DNA from: Bacteroidia bacterium
GTDB taxonomy: Bacteria; Bacteroidota; Bacteroidia; UBA4408
Direction: 5' to 3'
Length of the DNA stretch: 41,211 bases
Assembly (NCBI GenBank): GCA_020845635.1
Contig: JADLFI010000010.1
Location: 1-41,211 of the forward strand
In this document: in pieces, positions 1 to 7,160 of the stretch
How positions within the stretch are numbered: position 1 is the stretch's first letter
How the letters are laid out: each line of letters begins with the position of its first letter
Notes under the pieces: model-generated
What the model saw: the letters and a program-made list of their open reading frames with translations, nothing else
Database searches by the model: none
Told to the model about the DNA's origin: nothing
Made by a program: the position numbers and the translations under genes

Positions 1-2
1 AT

Positions 3-116
3 TCAATTGAGGAAGTTGATCAACAACTTGGAGTTGCTTTGTGTGATTTGCAAAATGAAAAAGAGGATATTAAATCAATGTGTTATTTTGATTGGTTATA
101 TTGTGCTACTTGTTAG
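3..116 (+). CDS. 3' end of an unrecognised gene (partial)
   Basis: This is an open frame entering from the left edge. It encodes 37 residues (SIEEVDQQLGVALC... ending FDWLYCATC) before a TAG at 114-116. The stop codon lies inside a GTTAGCGG motif (112-119) that resembles the right-hand boundary box of the cassette repeats found further along. The start and most of the protein are outside the window and I do not recognise the family. The tail is acidic, then Cys- and aromatic-rich. Reading it as a real gene rests only on the open frame and on its position directly before another accessory gene. Confidence 0.35.
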   Translation, partial: SIEEVDQQLGVALCDLQNEKEDIKSMCYFDWLYCATC

Positions 117-178
117 CGGTTTAGTATAAAGAAGCAATTTTAAAAAGTTTAGACGAAATAAATAGCCTGACAAATTAT

Positions 179-1099
179 ATGGAGATTTACAAACATATAA
201 TTCAAAATAATTATTACGAATTTGGAACTGCTAAGACACCAGCTTCTACTATTTCTGCATTACTTGGCGACTTTATTCGGAATGGCGACACAAGAGTAAA
301 GCGTATCAAACAAGATGGTGGAACGTATTCTTACTACTTAACAAAAAACGAGCAAAATATTGGAATTGACATTTTGAGTGGCGACACAGAAACTCAAAAT
401 GCAAAACCAATCAAAATAAATAAGTCCAAAACGTATGAAGAACGGGATTTACACATACTTTTGAGTAGTTATCTGAAAAATACAGACACTTACTCAAAAA
501 CAATTTTTCACGAACAATCAAACGGAAAAGATAACAATCAAATTTGGACACATCCAGATATGGTTGGCATTAAATTCCAGAACCTACAAACAAAAGCAAG
601 TCAAAATTTTTTAAAAGCAATTAACCGTGTTGATACTTTTAAATTGAGTTCATATGAACTGAAAAGGGAAATTAACAGCGATAGTGAACTTAAAAAAGCT
701 TTTTTTCAAGCCGTTTCAAATTCCAGTTGGGCGAATTACGGATATTTGGTAGCTTTTGAATTTAGCGACAGCTTACACGAAGAAATGGCACGACTAAATC
801 AATCTTTTGGTATCGGAATAATTGAACTTAACGCAAATCCTTATCAAAGTAAAGTGCTTTATCCTTCTGTTTTTCGTGTTTTGGACTTTAAGACTATTGA
901 CAAACTTTGCAAAATGAATAAGAAATTTGAAAAGTTTATCGAGCAAACAGAAAAGCTAATGACTGCAAGTGAAAAGTACATTTCAGGAGCAGAAAAAGAA
1001 TTGGATGAATTTTGCGACAGATATTTTGAAAACGACACAGAAGTAGATAAATATTGTAAGGAAAAACATATTCCAACAAATGAAGATGACAATATTTAA
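179..1099 (+). CDS. HARE-HTH domain protein (HrgA/COG2958-like)
   Basis: The N-terminal part (EIYKHIIQNNYYEFGTAKTP..., residues 1-60) looks like a HARE-HTH winged helix, a DNA-binding module common in restriction and chromatin-associated proteins. The remainder (about 75-260; YEERDLHILLSSYL, IWTHPDMVG, SSYELKREI, WANYGYLVAFEF) resembles the HrgA/COG2958 group, whose C-terminal region is thought to have a restriction-endonuclease-like fold. The acidic pattern WTHPDMVG...YELK fits such a fold. The ATG at 179 falls inside the HARE domain. The same frame is open back to a TAG at 122-124 and encodes YKEAILKSLDEINSLTNY, which looks like the missing first helix, but it contains no ATG, GTG or TTG. 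Either a rare start (ATT at 137) is used or the start codon has been lost. The function is inferred from fold only. Confidence 0.6.
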   Translation: MEIYKHIIQNNYYEFGTAKTPASTISALLGDFIRNGDTRVKRIKQDGGTYSYYLTKNEQNIGIDILSGDTETQNAKPIKINKSKTYEERDLHILLSSYLKNTDTYSKTIFHEQSNGKDNNQIWTHPDMVGIKFQNLQTKASQNFLKAINRVDTFKLSSYELKREINSDSELKKAFFQAVSNSSWANYGYLVAFEFSDSLHEEMARLNQSFGIGIIELNANPYQSKVLYPSVFRVLDFKTIDKLCKMNKKFEKFIEQTEKLMTASEKYISGAEKELDEFCDRYFENDTEVDKYCKEKHIPTNEDDNI

Positions 1100-1115
1100 G
1101 TTACATTTTTCTTTA

Positions 1116-1177
1116 TGCGGTGAAAAAACAAAATAATCACCGCAAATTTGCGGTAAATAATCACTATATTTACCGCA
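1116..1177 (+). promoter_or_regulatory. tandem palindromic operator upstream of the first Fic gene
   Basis: There are four half-sites: TGCGGTGA (1116-1123), TCACCGCA (1137-1144), TGCGGTAA (1149-1156) and TTACCGCA (1170-1177). They form two inverted pairs of the form TGCGGTRA-N13-TYACCGCA. Both spacers are exactly 13 nt and the two units are offset by 33 bp, about three helical turns. The block ends 16 bp before the Fic start codon. It is probably an operator, bound either by the Fic protein's own C-terminal winged helix or by the HARE-HTH protein upstream. The binding protein is inferred. Confidence 0.7.
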
Positions 1178-1193
1178 AATTATATTTTGAGCA

Positions 1194-2300
1194 ATGGCAA
1201 AATACATTTATGAACATAAAAACTGGACAGATTTCACTTGGCAGGACAAAGCCATAAATGCCGTCTTTGGTGAAGTCCGCTTAATGCAAGGCAAAATCAT
1301 CGGACAAATGAACGCTTTGGGGTTTTCTGCCAAAGAAGAAGCTACACTTACTGCATTAACTTTAGATGTTGTAAAATCATCGGAAATAGAAGGTGAATTG
1401 CTCAATTATGACCAAGTACGTTCGTCCATCGCAAGGCGTTTGGGTATTAATACGGCAGGACTTGTACCAAGTAGTCGTCATATTGAAGGTATAGTAGAAA
1501 TGATGCTTGATGCTACCCAACGCTTTAATTTACCTTTAACGGAAAAGCGTTTATTTGGTTGGCACGCAGCACTTTTCCCAACAGGACACAGCGGACCTTA
1601 CGAAATAGAAACAGGCAAATACCGAACAGGCAAAATGCAGGTAGTTTCGGGAGCAATGGGAAAAGAAAAGGTGCATTACGAAGCCGTCAAACCCAAATTG
1701 GTAAAAACAGAAATGGACAAATTTCTGGATTGGTTTAATAACGACAACACGCTCGACCCGGTTTTGAAAGCTGCTATTGCTCACTTTTGGTTTATCATCA
1801 TTCACCCTTTTGATGATGGAAATGGCAGAATTGGACGAGCAATAACCGATATGTTACTTGCTCGTGCAGAAAATAGTGGCGAACGTTTTTACAGTATGTC
1901 AAGTCAAATTTTGACCGAGCGTAAACAGTATTACGAAGTATTACAAAAAGTACAACATAGTTCGGGTGACATCACTGCATGGCTCGATTGGTTTTTACAT
2001 TGTCTGAAAAATGCAATGCTTTCTACCGAAAGCACCATGCAAAAAATATTGCAGAAAGCGGAATTTTGGAAATTGCACGAAGACACTCCGATAAACGAAA
2101 GACAACGCCTTATAATCAACAAACTTTTTGACGGATTTGAAGGTAAATTGCAAACTTCAAAATGGGCAAAAATTGCCAAAACATCTACCGACACCGCTTT
2201 AAGAGATATTAAAGACTTAATAAAAAAAGGTATTTTACAACAAACAAGTGAAAGCGGACGAAACGTAAACTATGAGCTGACAAACTTTAAAAGAGAGTAG
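1194..2300 (+). CDS. Fic family protein, class II, DUF4172-type N-terminus
   Basis: Fic enzymes usually transfer AMP from ATP to a hydroxyl of a target protein. This 368-residue protein has the complete catalytic motif HPFDDGNGRIGR at residues 204-215. An inhibitory-helix motif SSEIEGE at 62-68, N-terminal to the Fic core, places it in class II (autoinhibited by an upstream helix). The N-terminus (KYIYEHKNWTDFTW...) fits the DUF4172 module that often precedes Fic domains. Residues about 303-365 (NERQRLIINKLFDGF... to YELT) form a probable winged helix. The gene lies just after the HARE-HTH gene with a 94-nt gap holding the duplicated palindrome at 1116-1177, so autoregulation is likely. The length is normal and all key catalytic residues are present. 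The target is unknown. Confidence 0.93.
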   Translation: MAKYIYEHKNWTDFTWQDKAINAVFGEVRLMQGKIIGQMNALGFSAKEEATLTALTLDVVKSSEIEGELLNYDQVRSSIARRLGINTAGLVPSSRHIEGIVEMMLDATQRFNLPLTEKRLFGWHAALFPTGHSGPYEIETGKYRTGKMQVVSGAMGKEKVHYEAVKPKLVKTEMDKFLDWFNNDNTLDPVLKAAIAHFWFIIIHPFDDGNGRIGRAITDMLLARAENSGERFYSMSSQILTERKQYYEVLQKVQHSSGDITAWLDWFLHCLKNAMLSTESTMQKILQKAEFWKLHEDTPINERQRLIINKLFDGFEGKLQTSKWAKIAKTSTDTALRDIKDLIKKGILQQTSESGRNVNYELTNFKRE

Positions 2301-2309
2301 CCATTGGCT

Positions 2310-2507
2310 ACTACATTTTGGGATTAAACCAAACTCTTTCTTGATTTAATTCTGTGCCTGACTGCCTTTGGCAGGTTGAATGAAGCTTCTTGGAGTTCGA
2401 TTGAACAGCTTTAGATGTTTATCAGTTTTTATTTGTACTTTTATTTCAAAATAATAAACAGCTTGTGTTAATTACTACAAGTTTTTTCACAGGCTGACGT
2501 TATAAGT
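2310..2507 (+). repeat. interspersed palindromic repeat copy A (attC-like, family 1)
   Basis: This is the first full copy of the repeat that separates gene groups in the first 11 kb. The shared core runs from GGATTAAACCAAACTC (about 2321) through the hairpin CTGCCTTTGGCAG and GAAGCTTC...GGAGTTC. The family-1 right half (AACAGCTTTAGATGTTTATC, AATAAACAGCTTG, TTTTTTCACAGGCTGAC) follows and ends in GTTATAAGT (2499-2507). The left CTAAC box is degraded here (GGCTACTACA). The 15 nt after the GTTATAAGT box are mirrored by the sequence just before copy B. I see nothing else between this copy and the regulator gene at 2702. Confidence 0.6.
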
Positions 2508-2701
2508 AATGGTTGTGGTGCGTTTCAATCTTTACAAATCGCATTCTAATTTTAAAGTTTATTATTCTGTGAACTCTTTTAATAATTTGTGACCTACACT
2601 GCTTACGCCCCTAATATGATTACCTGTACTATTTACAATTTTAATAAAGATGTAAACTCTAAAATACAGTTTACTCAATTGAATTACGATTTACTATACT
2701 A

Positions 2702-3088
2702 TTAAGATTTCAACCTATTTATTTCTTCCTTTAAAAGATTTATTTCTTCTTTTAAAAGATTTATTTCTTTTTTATAGTACTCAAGTAAATCTTCATAATA
2801 AATTAAATTTTTATCGCTTTGATATTGATTTTGAATAAAATTTGTATTGGATTCTGAATGATTATTAAATGTATTTACAATTAAATGGTTTTCATCAATA
2901 TTCAATATTTCAGATGGTTCACATCCTAATGCTTTTGCAATTTGATTTAGCTTGTCTGCGTCCATTTCAGTTTCACTCCTTTCGATTTTGCTATATGCCG
3001 CCTGACTAAGACCAAGATTATGAGCAATAGATTCCTGCTTAATCCCCTTAAATTGTCTCATTTTTTGAATTTTAGCACCTATTTTCAT
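2702..3088 (-). CDS. XRE-family HTH regulator with coiled-coil tail
   Basis: This is a 128-residue protein with a classical lambda-repressor-type HTH at residues 5-60 (IGAKIQKMRQFKGIKQESIA, LSQAAYSKIERSE, LNQIAKALGC). A polar Asn/Gln-rich linker follows, then a C-terminal heptad array EINLLKE-EINLLKE-EINRLKS that should form a coiled coil. The heptads are encoded by near-identical 21-bp tandem DNA repeats (about 2707-2770), so their number could vary by slippage. The gene is divergent from the secreted-protein pair at 3225, and a direct repeat just before its start is a plausible operator. It probably controls itself and/or the neighbouring genes; this is inferred from layout only. Confidence 0.85.
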   Translation of the reverse strand: MKIGAKIQKMRQFKGIKQESIAHNLGLSQAAYSKIERSETEMDADKLNQIAKALGCEPSEILNIDENHLIVNTFNNHSESNTNFIQNQYQSDKNLIYYEDLLEYYKKEINLLKEEINLLKEEINRLKS

Positions 3089-3089
3089 T

Positions 3090-3122
3090 GTAATAATTTA
3101 TTCTGCTAAAGTAATAATTTAT
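3090..3122 (-). promoter_or_regulatory. direct repeat upstream of the XRE regulator (putative operator)
   Basis: GTAATAATTTAT occurs at 3090-3101 and again at 3111-3122, a 21-bp period (two helical turns), immediately upstream of the regulator's start codon. On the minus strand, TACTTTAG between the copies is one base from the Bacteroidota -7 element TAnnTTTG. Repressor binding here would block the regulator's own promoter. This is a sequence pattern only. Confidence 0.45.
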
Positions 3123-3224
3123 AACCATATAATTAGTTGCATTTTGAAAATAATTTTATTTATTTGAAAACAGAAAAGCCGAAAACTGTTATACAAGGTA
3201 GGCATTAATATAATTCAATGTATT

Positions 3225-3521
3225 ATGAAAAATAAAATTTTAGCAGTATTCTTATTAATGATTTCATCGACCAATCTGTTTGCTGACATTATTATAAAAG
3301 GAAGAACTCGTGTTTCACAAGGAGATGCTGGAGACACAATTGTAAGATGCAAAGGTAGAAAAGGAGAATGTGTAAGGATTTCCGGTGCAGCAATTATCAG
3401 GGTCGATGTCTTTGCGGAAAATGGGACTGAAACTTTTACTTGCAATTCATACACTATTAAAGACAATGGTGCTGAAAATGAAGATGAATTCGAAACTATT
3501 ATTATTTTAAACAATAAATAA
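3225..3521 (+). CDS. small exported protein with CKGR-GEC motif, paralogue 1
   Basis: This is a 98-residue protein with a clear signal peptide (MKNKILAVFLLMISSTNLFA, cleavage near residue 20). The mature part starts DIIIKG and contains RCKGRKGEC (Cys42, Cys49) and a further Cys73. I do not recognise the family. It shares the start of the mature chain (F-ADI-I-G) and the motif CKGR-GEC with the next gene, so the two are tandem duplicates. The gap to the next ATG is a single base, which indicates co-translation. The paired cysteines suggest a disulfide in the periplasm or outside the cell. It is divergent from the XRE regulator. The function is unknown. Confidence 0.7.
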   Translation: MKNKILAVFLLMISSTNLFADIIIKGRTRVSQGDAGDTIVRCKGRKGECVRISGAAIIRVDVFAENGTETFTCNSYTIKDNGAENEDEFETIIILNNK

Positions 3522-3522
3522 A

Positions 3523-3813
3523 ATGAAAAACTTACTTTCTATATTATTCTGCCTCACTTCTTTTAATTTATTTGCAGATATCAAAATTAGTGGAAAACTT
3601 TCTGATGTAACAACCGGACCTTCACCTAGTCAAGGCACTATCACAATAACTTGCAAGGGGCGTGGTGAGTGTGGTACTATTATTAAAACCTCATCTAATT
3701 CCGGTAAAGCCCAGTTTCAATCTGCGGAAAAGCAAATAAGTTTTTACTTCGAATCCTATGAGACTAAAGTAGATAATAAAACAACCTCATTAATTTTCTA
3801 TCTTGCAGAATAA
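3523..3813 (+). CDS. small exported protein with CKGR-GEC motif, paralogue 2
   Basis: This is a 96-residue protein with a signal peptide (MKNLLSILFCLTSFNLFA, cleavage near residue 18). The mature start is DIKISGKL, with the motif TCKGRGEC (Cys44, Cys50) at the same place as in the preceding gene. Outside the mature start and the CKGR-GEC segment the two diverge strongly, so the duplication is old or fast-evolving. It starts one base after the stop of its partner. I do not recognise the family; a beta-rich small secreted domain is plausible from the alternating hydrophobic pattern near the C-terminus (ISFYFESYE, TSLIFYLAE). Confidence 0.7.
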   Translation: MKNLLSILFCLTSFNLFADIKISGKLSDVTTGPSPSQGTITITCKGRGECGTIIKTSSNSGKAQFQSAEKQISFYFESYETKVDNKTTSLIFYLAE

Positions 3814-3876
3814 TTTCAATTCTTTTATTTACATTGCATATATTTTTTAAAGTATATGCAATGTAATTTCTAATTT

Positions 3877-5280
3877 ATGCAACTTAATATTGCCAATTTT
3901 TTTGTGATTCTAACATGTATTCTTTTTGGGGATATTGAATTTGTGTTATCTAATGAGTATAAACTTAAAGTAGAATTAAAAACCACAGATTGCATTAATT
4001 GTATTTCTTATATACAACTTTTTGAAAAATTAAATTCAAACATCAATACATATTTCATTTATAGAAATTCTAATGATAGTGCAGTAACTGCAGAATTTCT
4101 TTCAAATTACAATCCTTCACTGATTTTAAGGCCTGATAAAAACTATAGTAATAATGAAAGTTCTGAATCTTATTCAATGGTGTATTTTTTTATTGATTCA
4201 ACATTGATATTTAGCTTTCCATTAACCAAACTCAATGACCGAATACCGATTATTAATCATTTAACAGAAAAATCGGAGGATTTGAGAATTGATTCTGTTT
4301 TAATTAGAAGCGTGATTTCAAAAAATGCTGAATTAATAATTTATCAAGAAAAGAAGTATATCTTTGATTCATTTTTAAACAAATTGCTTGTTTTTAATGA
4401 AAGTAGCCAAGAATTTAAAACATTTTTTAAGCCCAATCCGAATTTCAACCTTTCCCTATGTAAATTAGCACAATTAGACACAATAAGATACATTAAATTT
4501 GATAAAATTTTAGCAAAGTATGGTAAATCTAATCTCAAATTAAATAGTATTTCATTGGATGGTGAAGATGTATGGGCCACATCAACATTAAGTTATCCAA
4601 TAATTGATAGAAAAGACACAATTTTAGAAAATTTCTATTTTTTGATTAAAATAATAGAAAATAAAATCGAAAAAGCCTATTATATAAAGGATTCTACTAT
4701 GAGTCAAAAAAGTAGATATTTTTTCGATGATTCTAACTCTTTTTGTATAAAGGATAGCTCAATTTATTTAGGTATCTATAAAGAAAATACCAATTCAGAA
4801 AATCTTCTATTATCGAAATGGAAATTTTTCAGAGAAAATTTAATTTTTGAATCGTTTGAGAATTTTAAACTACCTGATTTATACGTTTCAAATAAATTTG
4901 ATTATGATTACACGCACATGGGAGTTAATCAAAATAGCTTTTTTATCCAAAATTATCCTATCATTCACAACATAAATTCATCAAAAACATTTGATTTTAA
5001 AAGGACAATTGAAAAATTGGAAAACAGTAATCTTGTAAAGGAAAGAGTGCCGCAAATCTATATCTATGACTGTTTATATAAAGACGAGTTAATATGGGTT
5101 ACCTATAATTATTCTGGAAAAGTAAAAATTGTCATAGTAAATCAAAACAATCAATTAGTAAAAAAAATTGACCTGCCTGAAAATATTTTTTTTAAATCGT
5201 TGAGATTTACAAGTTATAGTTCATTGGCTGGCCTGAATGGAAGTTCTAAGAAGATGTTTACAATTAATTTTAGTCCATAA
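3877..5280 (+). CDS. unrecognised exported protein with N-terminal CxxC
   Basis: This is a 467-residue protein with a hydrophobic N-terminal segment (residues 5-25). An early CINC motif (Cys39-Cys42) follows, in a context (LKTTDCINCISYIQLFEKL, then TYFIYRN) that resembles the first strand and helix of thioredoxin-like domains. The remaining ~350 residues are rich in Ser, Asn, Phe and Tyr and have repeated short beta-type stretches (IIYQEKKYIFDSFLNKLLVF; YIYDCLYKDELIWVTYNYSG; KIVIVNQNNQLVKKIDL) of the kind seen in six-bladed beta-propeller proteins of Bacteroidota. The reading frame is very AT-rich. It lies downstream of the two small secreted proteins, with 63 nt between. I cannot assign a function. 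A redox role is only suggested by the CxxC. Confidence 0.6.
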   Translation: MQLNIANFFVILTCILFGDIEFVLSNEYKLKVELKTTDCINCISYIQLFEKLNSNINTYFIYRNSNDSAVTAEFLSNYNPSLILRPDKNYSNNESSESYSMVYFFIDSTLIFSFPLTKLNDRIPIINHLTEKSEDLRIDSVLIRSVISKNAELIIYQEKKYIFDSFLNKLLVFNESSQEFKTFFKPNPNFNLSLCKLAQLDTIRYIKFDKILAKYGKSNLKLNSISLDGEDVWATSTLSYPIIDRKDTILENFYFLIKIIENKIEKAYYIKDSTMSQKSRYFFDDSNSFCIKDSSIYLGIYKENTNSENLLLSKWKFFRENLIFESFENFKLPDLYVSNKFDYDYTHMGVNQNSFFIQNYPIIHNINSSKTFDFKRTIEKLENSNLVKERVPQIYIYDCLYKDELIWVTYNYSGKVKIVIVNQNNQLVKKIDLPENIFFKSLRFTSYSSLAGLNGSSKKMFTINFSP

Positions 5281-5663
5281 ATATTAGGAAAATATTACCT
5301 AGAATTATCTAAATCAAATAGAATCTTTTCAATTGTAATAAAGGTAAATGCCATATAATAATTCTAAAATTTCACGCCCCATAGCCAACAGCTTAAACAG
5401 CCGCAGCATGACAAACAAATTCTGACAATTATTGTGTAAAATTGGAGTATTTAAATGGTGCTGTACTTTCTACTTATTGCACTAGAATACTCCTTGCAAC
5501 ATTGCATGAACTATTGTTTAGACGACCATATTGTGATAGCCTTCGTATAAGGTCAGAATTTTAATTGATGACGTCCATATTGCTTACCCCACCCAACCCC
5601 GTCCTAGAAACATGGATTGCATAGATAGTGTTTTGATGTAGGGAGTGGCAGCCACAACCACAA
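5281..5663. other. intergenic, no gene seen
   Basis: There is no convincing coding frame or RNA. The last 20 nt (GCCACAACCACAACTTATAA at 5651-5670, running into copy B) are nearly the reverse complement of the sequence that begins the cassette at 2499 (GTTATAAGTAATGGTTGTGG). Confidence 0.5.
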
Positions 5664-5845
5664 CTTATAACCTATAGGGATTAAACCAAACTCTGCCTTG
5701 ATTTAATTTTGTGATGAATAAAGCTTCCGGAGTTCGTTTGAACAGCTTTAGATGTTTAGCAGTTTTTATTTGTATTTTTATTTCATAAATAATAAACAGC
5801 TTGCGTTAATTAATACGAGTTTTTTCACAGGTTGCTGTAAGCGGG
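5664..5845 (+). repeat. interspersed palindromic repeat copy B (attC-like, family 1)
   Basis: The left box CTTATAAC (5664-5671) is followed by CTATAGGGATTAAACC and then AACTCTGCC. The apical part is shortened (TTTTGTGATGAATAAAGC), lacking the CTGCCTTTGGCAG hairpin of copies A, C, D and E. The family-1 right half (AACAGCTTTAGATGTTTAGC ... TTTTTTCACAGGTTGCT) ends in GTAAGCGGG (5837-5845). Next to the boxes, CCTATAGGGATT pairs partly with TTTTTTCACAGG. The left box is an exact complement of the right box of copy A (GTTATAAG), as expected if 2499-5671 is one excisable cassette. Confidence 0.65.
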
Positions 5846-5912
5846 CATTGTAAGACGAGCATTTCCAAAGACACTTTTCGCCTTGACAGAAACAAATATT
5901 TAAATTTAGACA

Positions 5913-6593
5913 ATGAAAAAGATACTTATTATATCTGTTATAATTTCGACACTTACTTCTTGTAAAATTGCACATAGTTTAATTGAACTAAACAAAACGA
6001 AAGCAAAGACACATTCATATACAATAGACGACAAAAAACTTATATTCGTGCCAATGCACCATATAGGGAAAAAGAAATTTTATGACAATGTTAAAAGCAT
6101 AGTCACAGACAGTAAAAACAAGGGATTTATAGTTTACTATGAGCTAATTAGCACGGACTTTACTACAGACAGTTTACTTAAAGACACAATCCGAAGAAAA
6201 GTAAGAAAGTTGAAAGGTTTTAGTGGGACATATAAAGAAAATGCCGAAAGCAATTTTTTTAAAAAATATATACAACAACCCTCTTACTCTGATCTTGGGA
6301 CAGATGATAAAGATTTGCGTGCTGACGTAAATTATTTGCAACTTATCAATCAATGGGAAAAAGTGAATGGACAAATTATTTTAGACAGTTTGGATTTACA
6401 TACGCCATTCACCGTGAAGTTTAATAAAAATGTTTTTTACTCGAAAAGCCAATACAATAAAATCTTTATTGAATATAGAAACGATTATTTAATCAACCTA
6501 ATAAAAAACAGCCCGGACAAAAAAATACTAATACTTTATGGTGCAGGACACAGAAAAGATTTTAAAAAACGCATTAATTCAAAAGGCCATTGA
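5913..6593 (+). CDS. TraB/GumN (TIKI)-like lipoprotein
   Basis: This is a 226-residue protein with a type II signal peptide: hydrophobic residues 4-12 and lipobox LTSC with Cys17. It has the scattered motifs of the TraB/GumN/TIKI superfamily: FVPMHHIGKKKFYDNV (about 46-60), a Glu after a beta strand (GFIVYYELI, Glu77), and a C-terminal LYGAGHRKDF (209-218) matching the GxxH box. Members are thought to be metal-dependent hydrolases or proteases. The protein ends 13 residues after the GxxH histidine, shorter than usual, so the C-terminus may be trimmed. It is the only gene between copies B and C, and its codons are rich in GACA/ACAA words like the neighbouring cassette genes. The substrate is unknown. 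Confidence 0.65.
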   Translation: MKKILIISVIISTLTSCKIAHSLIELNKTKAKTHSYTIDDKKLIFVPMHHIGKKKFYDNVKSIVTDSKNKGFIVYYELISTDFTTDSLLKDTIRRKVRKLKGFSGTYKENAESNFFKKYIQQPSYSDLGTDDKDLRADVNYLQLINQWEKVNGQIILDSLDLHTPFTVKFNKNVFYSKSQYNKIFIEYRNDYLINLIKNSPDKKILILYGAGHRKDFKKRINSKGH

Positions 6594-6616
6594 CTAAACA
6601 GAAAAAAGAACAACGA

Positions 6617-6794
6617 CCCACTAACCTATAGATATTAAACAAAACTCTGCTTTGATTTAATCCTGTGCCTGACTGCCTTTGGCAGGTTGAATGAAGCTTC
6701 CGAAGCTCAGTTGCCAATAAAATGTATTATGGGGTTTAAAATATTAATAGAGATGCAAGTGCAGTTATAGTACGCGTTGTATTTGTGTTATGGG
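6617..6794 (+). repeat. interspersed palindromic repeat copy C (attC-like, family 2)
   Basis: The left box is CCCACTAAC (6617-6625), followed by CTATAGATATTAAAC, the apical hairpin CTGCCTTTGGCAG and GAAGCTTCCGAAGCTC. The right half differs from family 1 (AATGTATTATGGGGTTTAAA ... TACGCGTTGT) and ends in GTTATGGG (6787-6794). The left box mirrors the right box of copy B (GTAAGCGGG against GTTAGTGGG), delimiting the TraB-like gene as a cassette. In this copy the right half is more diverged than in D and F. Confidence 0.55.
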
Positions 6795-7049
6795 TAGTTG
6801 AATAATTAATTTTATTCTTTCTTTTTACCTCTTTTAAATTATTTTGATACGTATTTAGTTTATAGCAAAACAACCCTATTTCATTTCCACAAGCTATTTT
6901 AAGCTGCTTTACGACCTTATATTTCTAACTCATCGAAAACATATTTTGAAAAGATAGTTTTTAAATTTGCTTATAATTGAAATATATACGTGGTTTTTGG
7001 AAGAAAATTTACGGTAAAGTAGATGATTAAACAAACTGCCGTTGGTGGC
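6795..7049 (+). other. gene-free AT-rich segment ending in a cassette boundary box
   Basis: About 245 bp without a usable frame. It ends in AACTGCC-GTTGGTGGC (box at 7041-7049). That box and the following AATATT are complementary to the end of the ParDE unit (GCCACTAAC at 7709-7717 preceded by AAAAACT), so it is likely to be the true left end of the ParDE cassette. The segment may be a cassette without a gene, or a long degenerate repeat arm. Confidence 0.4.
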
Positions 7050-7113
7050 AATATTACCGAACCGAACTTCTGACATAAAATCAACGGCAAAACATAAAAT
7101 GTAATCTAAAAAA

Positions 7114-7144
7114 TTTGCTTATTTACCAATTTTTGGTAACTTTG
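7114..7144 (+). promoter_or_regulatory. parDE promoter with overlapping palindrome
   Basis: TTTG (7114-7117), a 19-nt spacer and TAACTTTG (7137-7144) form a perfect match to the Bacteroidota promoter TTTG-N19-TAnnTTTG. Inside the spacer and touching the -7 element is the palindrome TTACCAA-TTT-TTGGTAA (7123-7139). It is a likely operator for the ParD ribbon-helix-helix protein or the ParDE complex, which usually represses its own operon. Confidence 0.75.
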
Positions 7145-7160
7145 AAGAAAGTTTTTAAAA

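Noticed and set aside
112-119. GTTAGCGG as a confident cassette boundary
   Set aside because: It fits the box consensus, but the ~100 bp before it do not resemble either repeat family and encode the end of a reading frame, so it was kept only as a possibility.
859-1092. Minus-strand frame inside the HARE-HTH gene
   Set aside because: It is a shadow of the plus-strand gene; Ser/Phe-rich translation is typical for antisense of Lys/Glu-rich helices.
1551-2194. Minus-strand frames inside the first Fic gene
   Set aside because: They are shadows of a gene with complete catalytic and inhibitory motifs.
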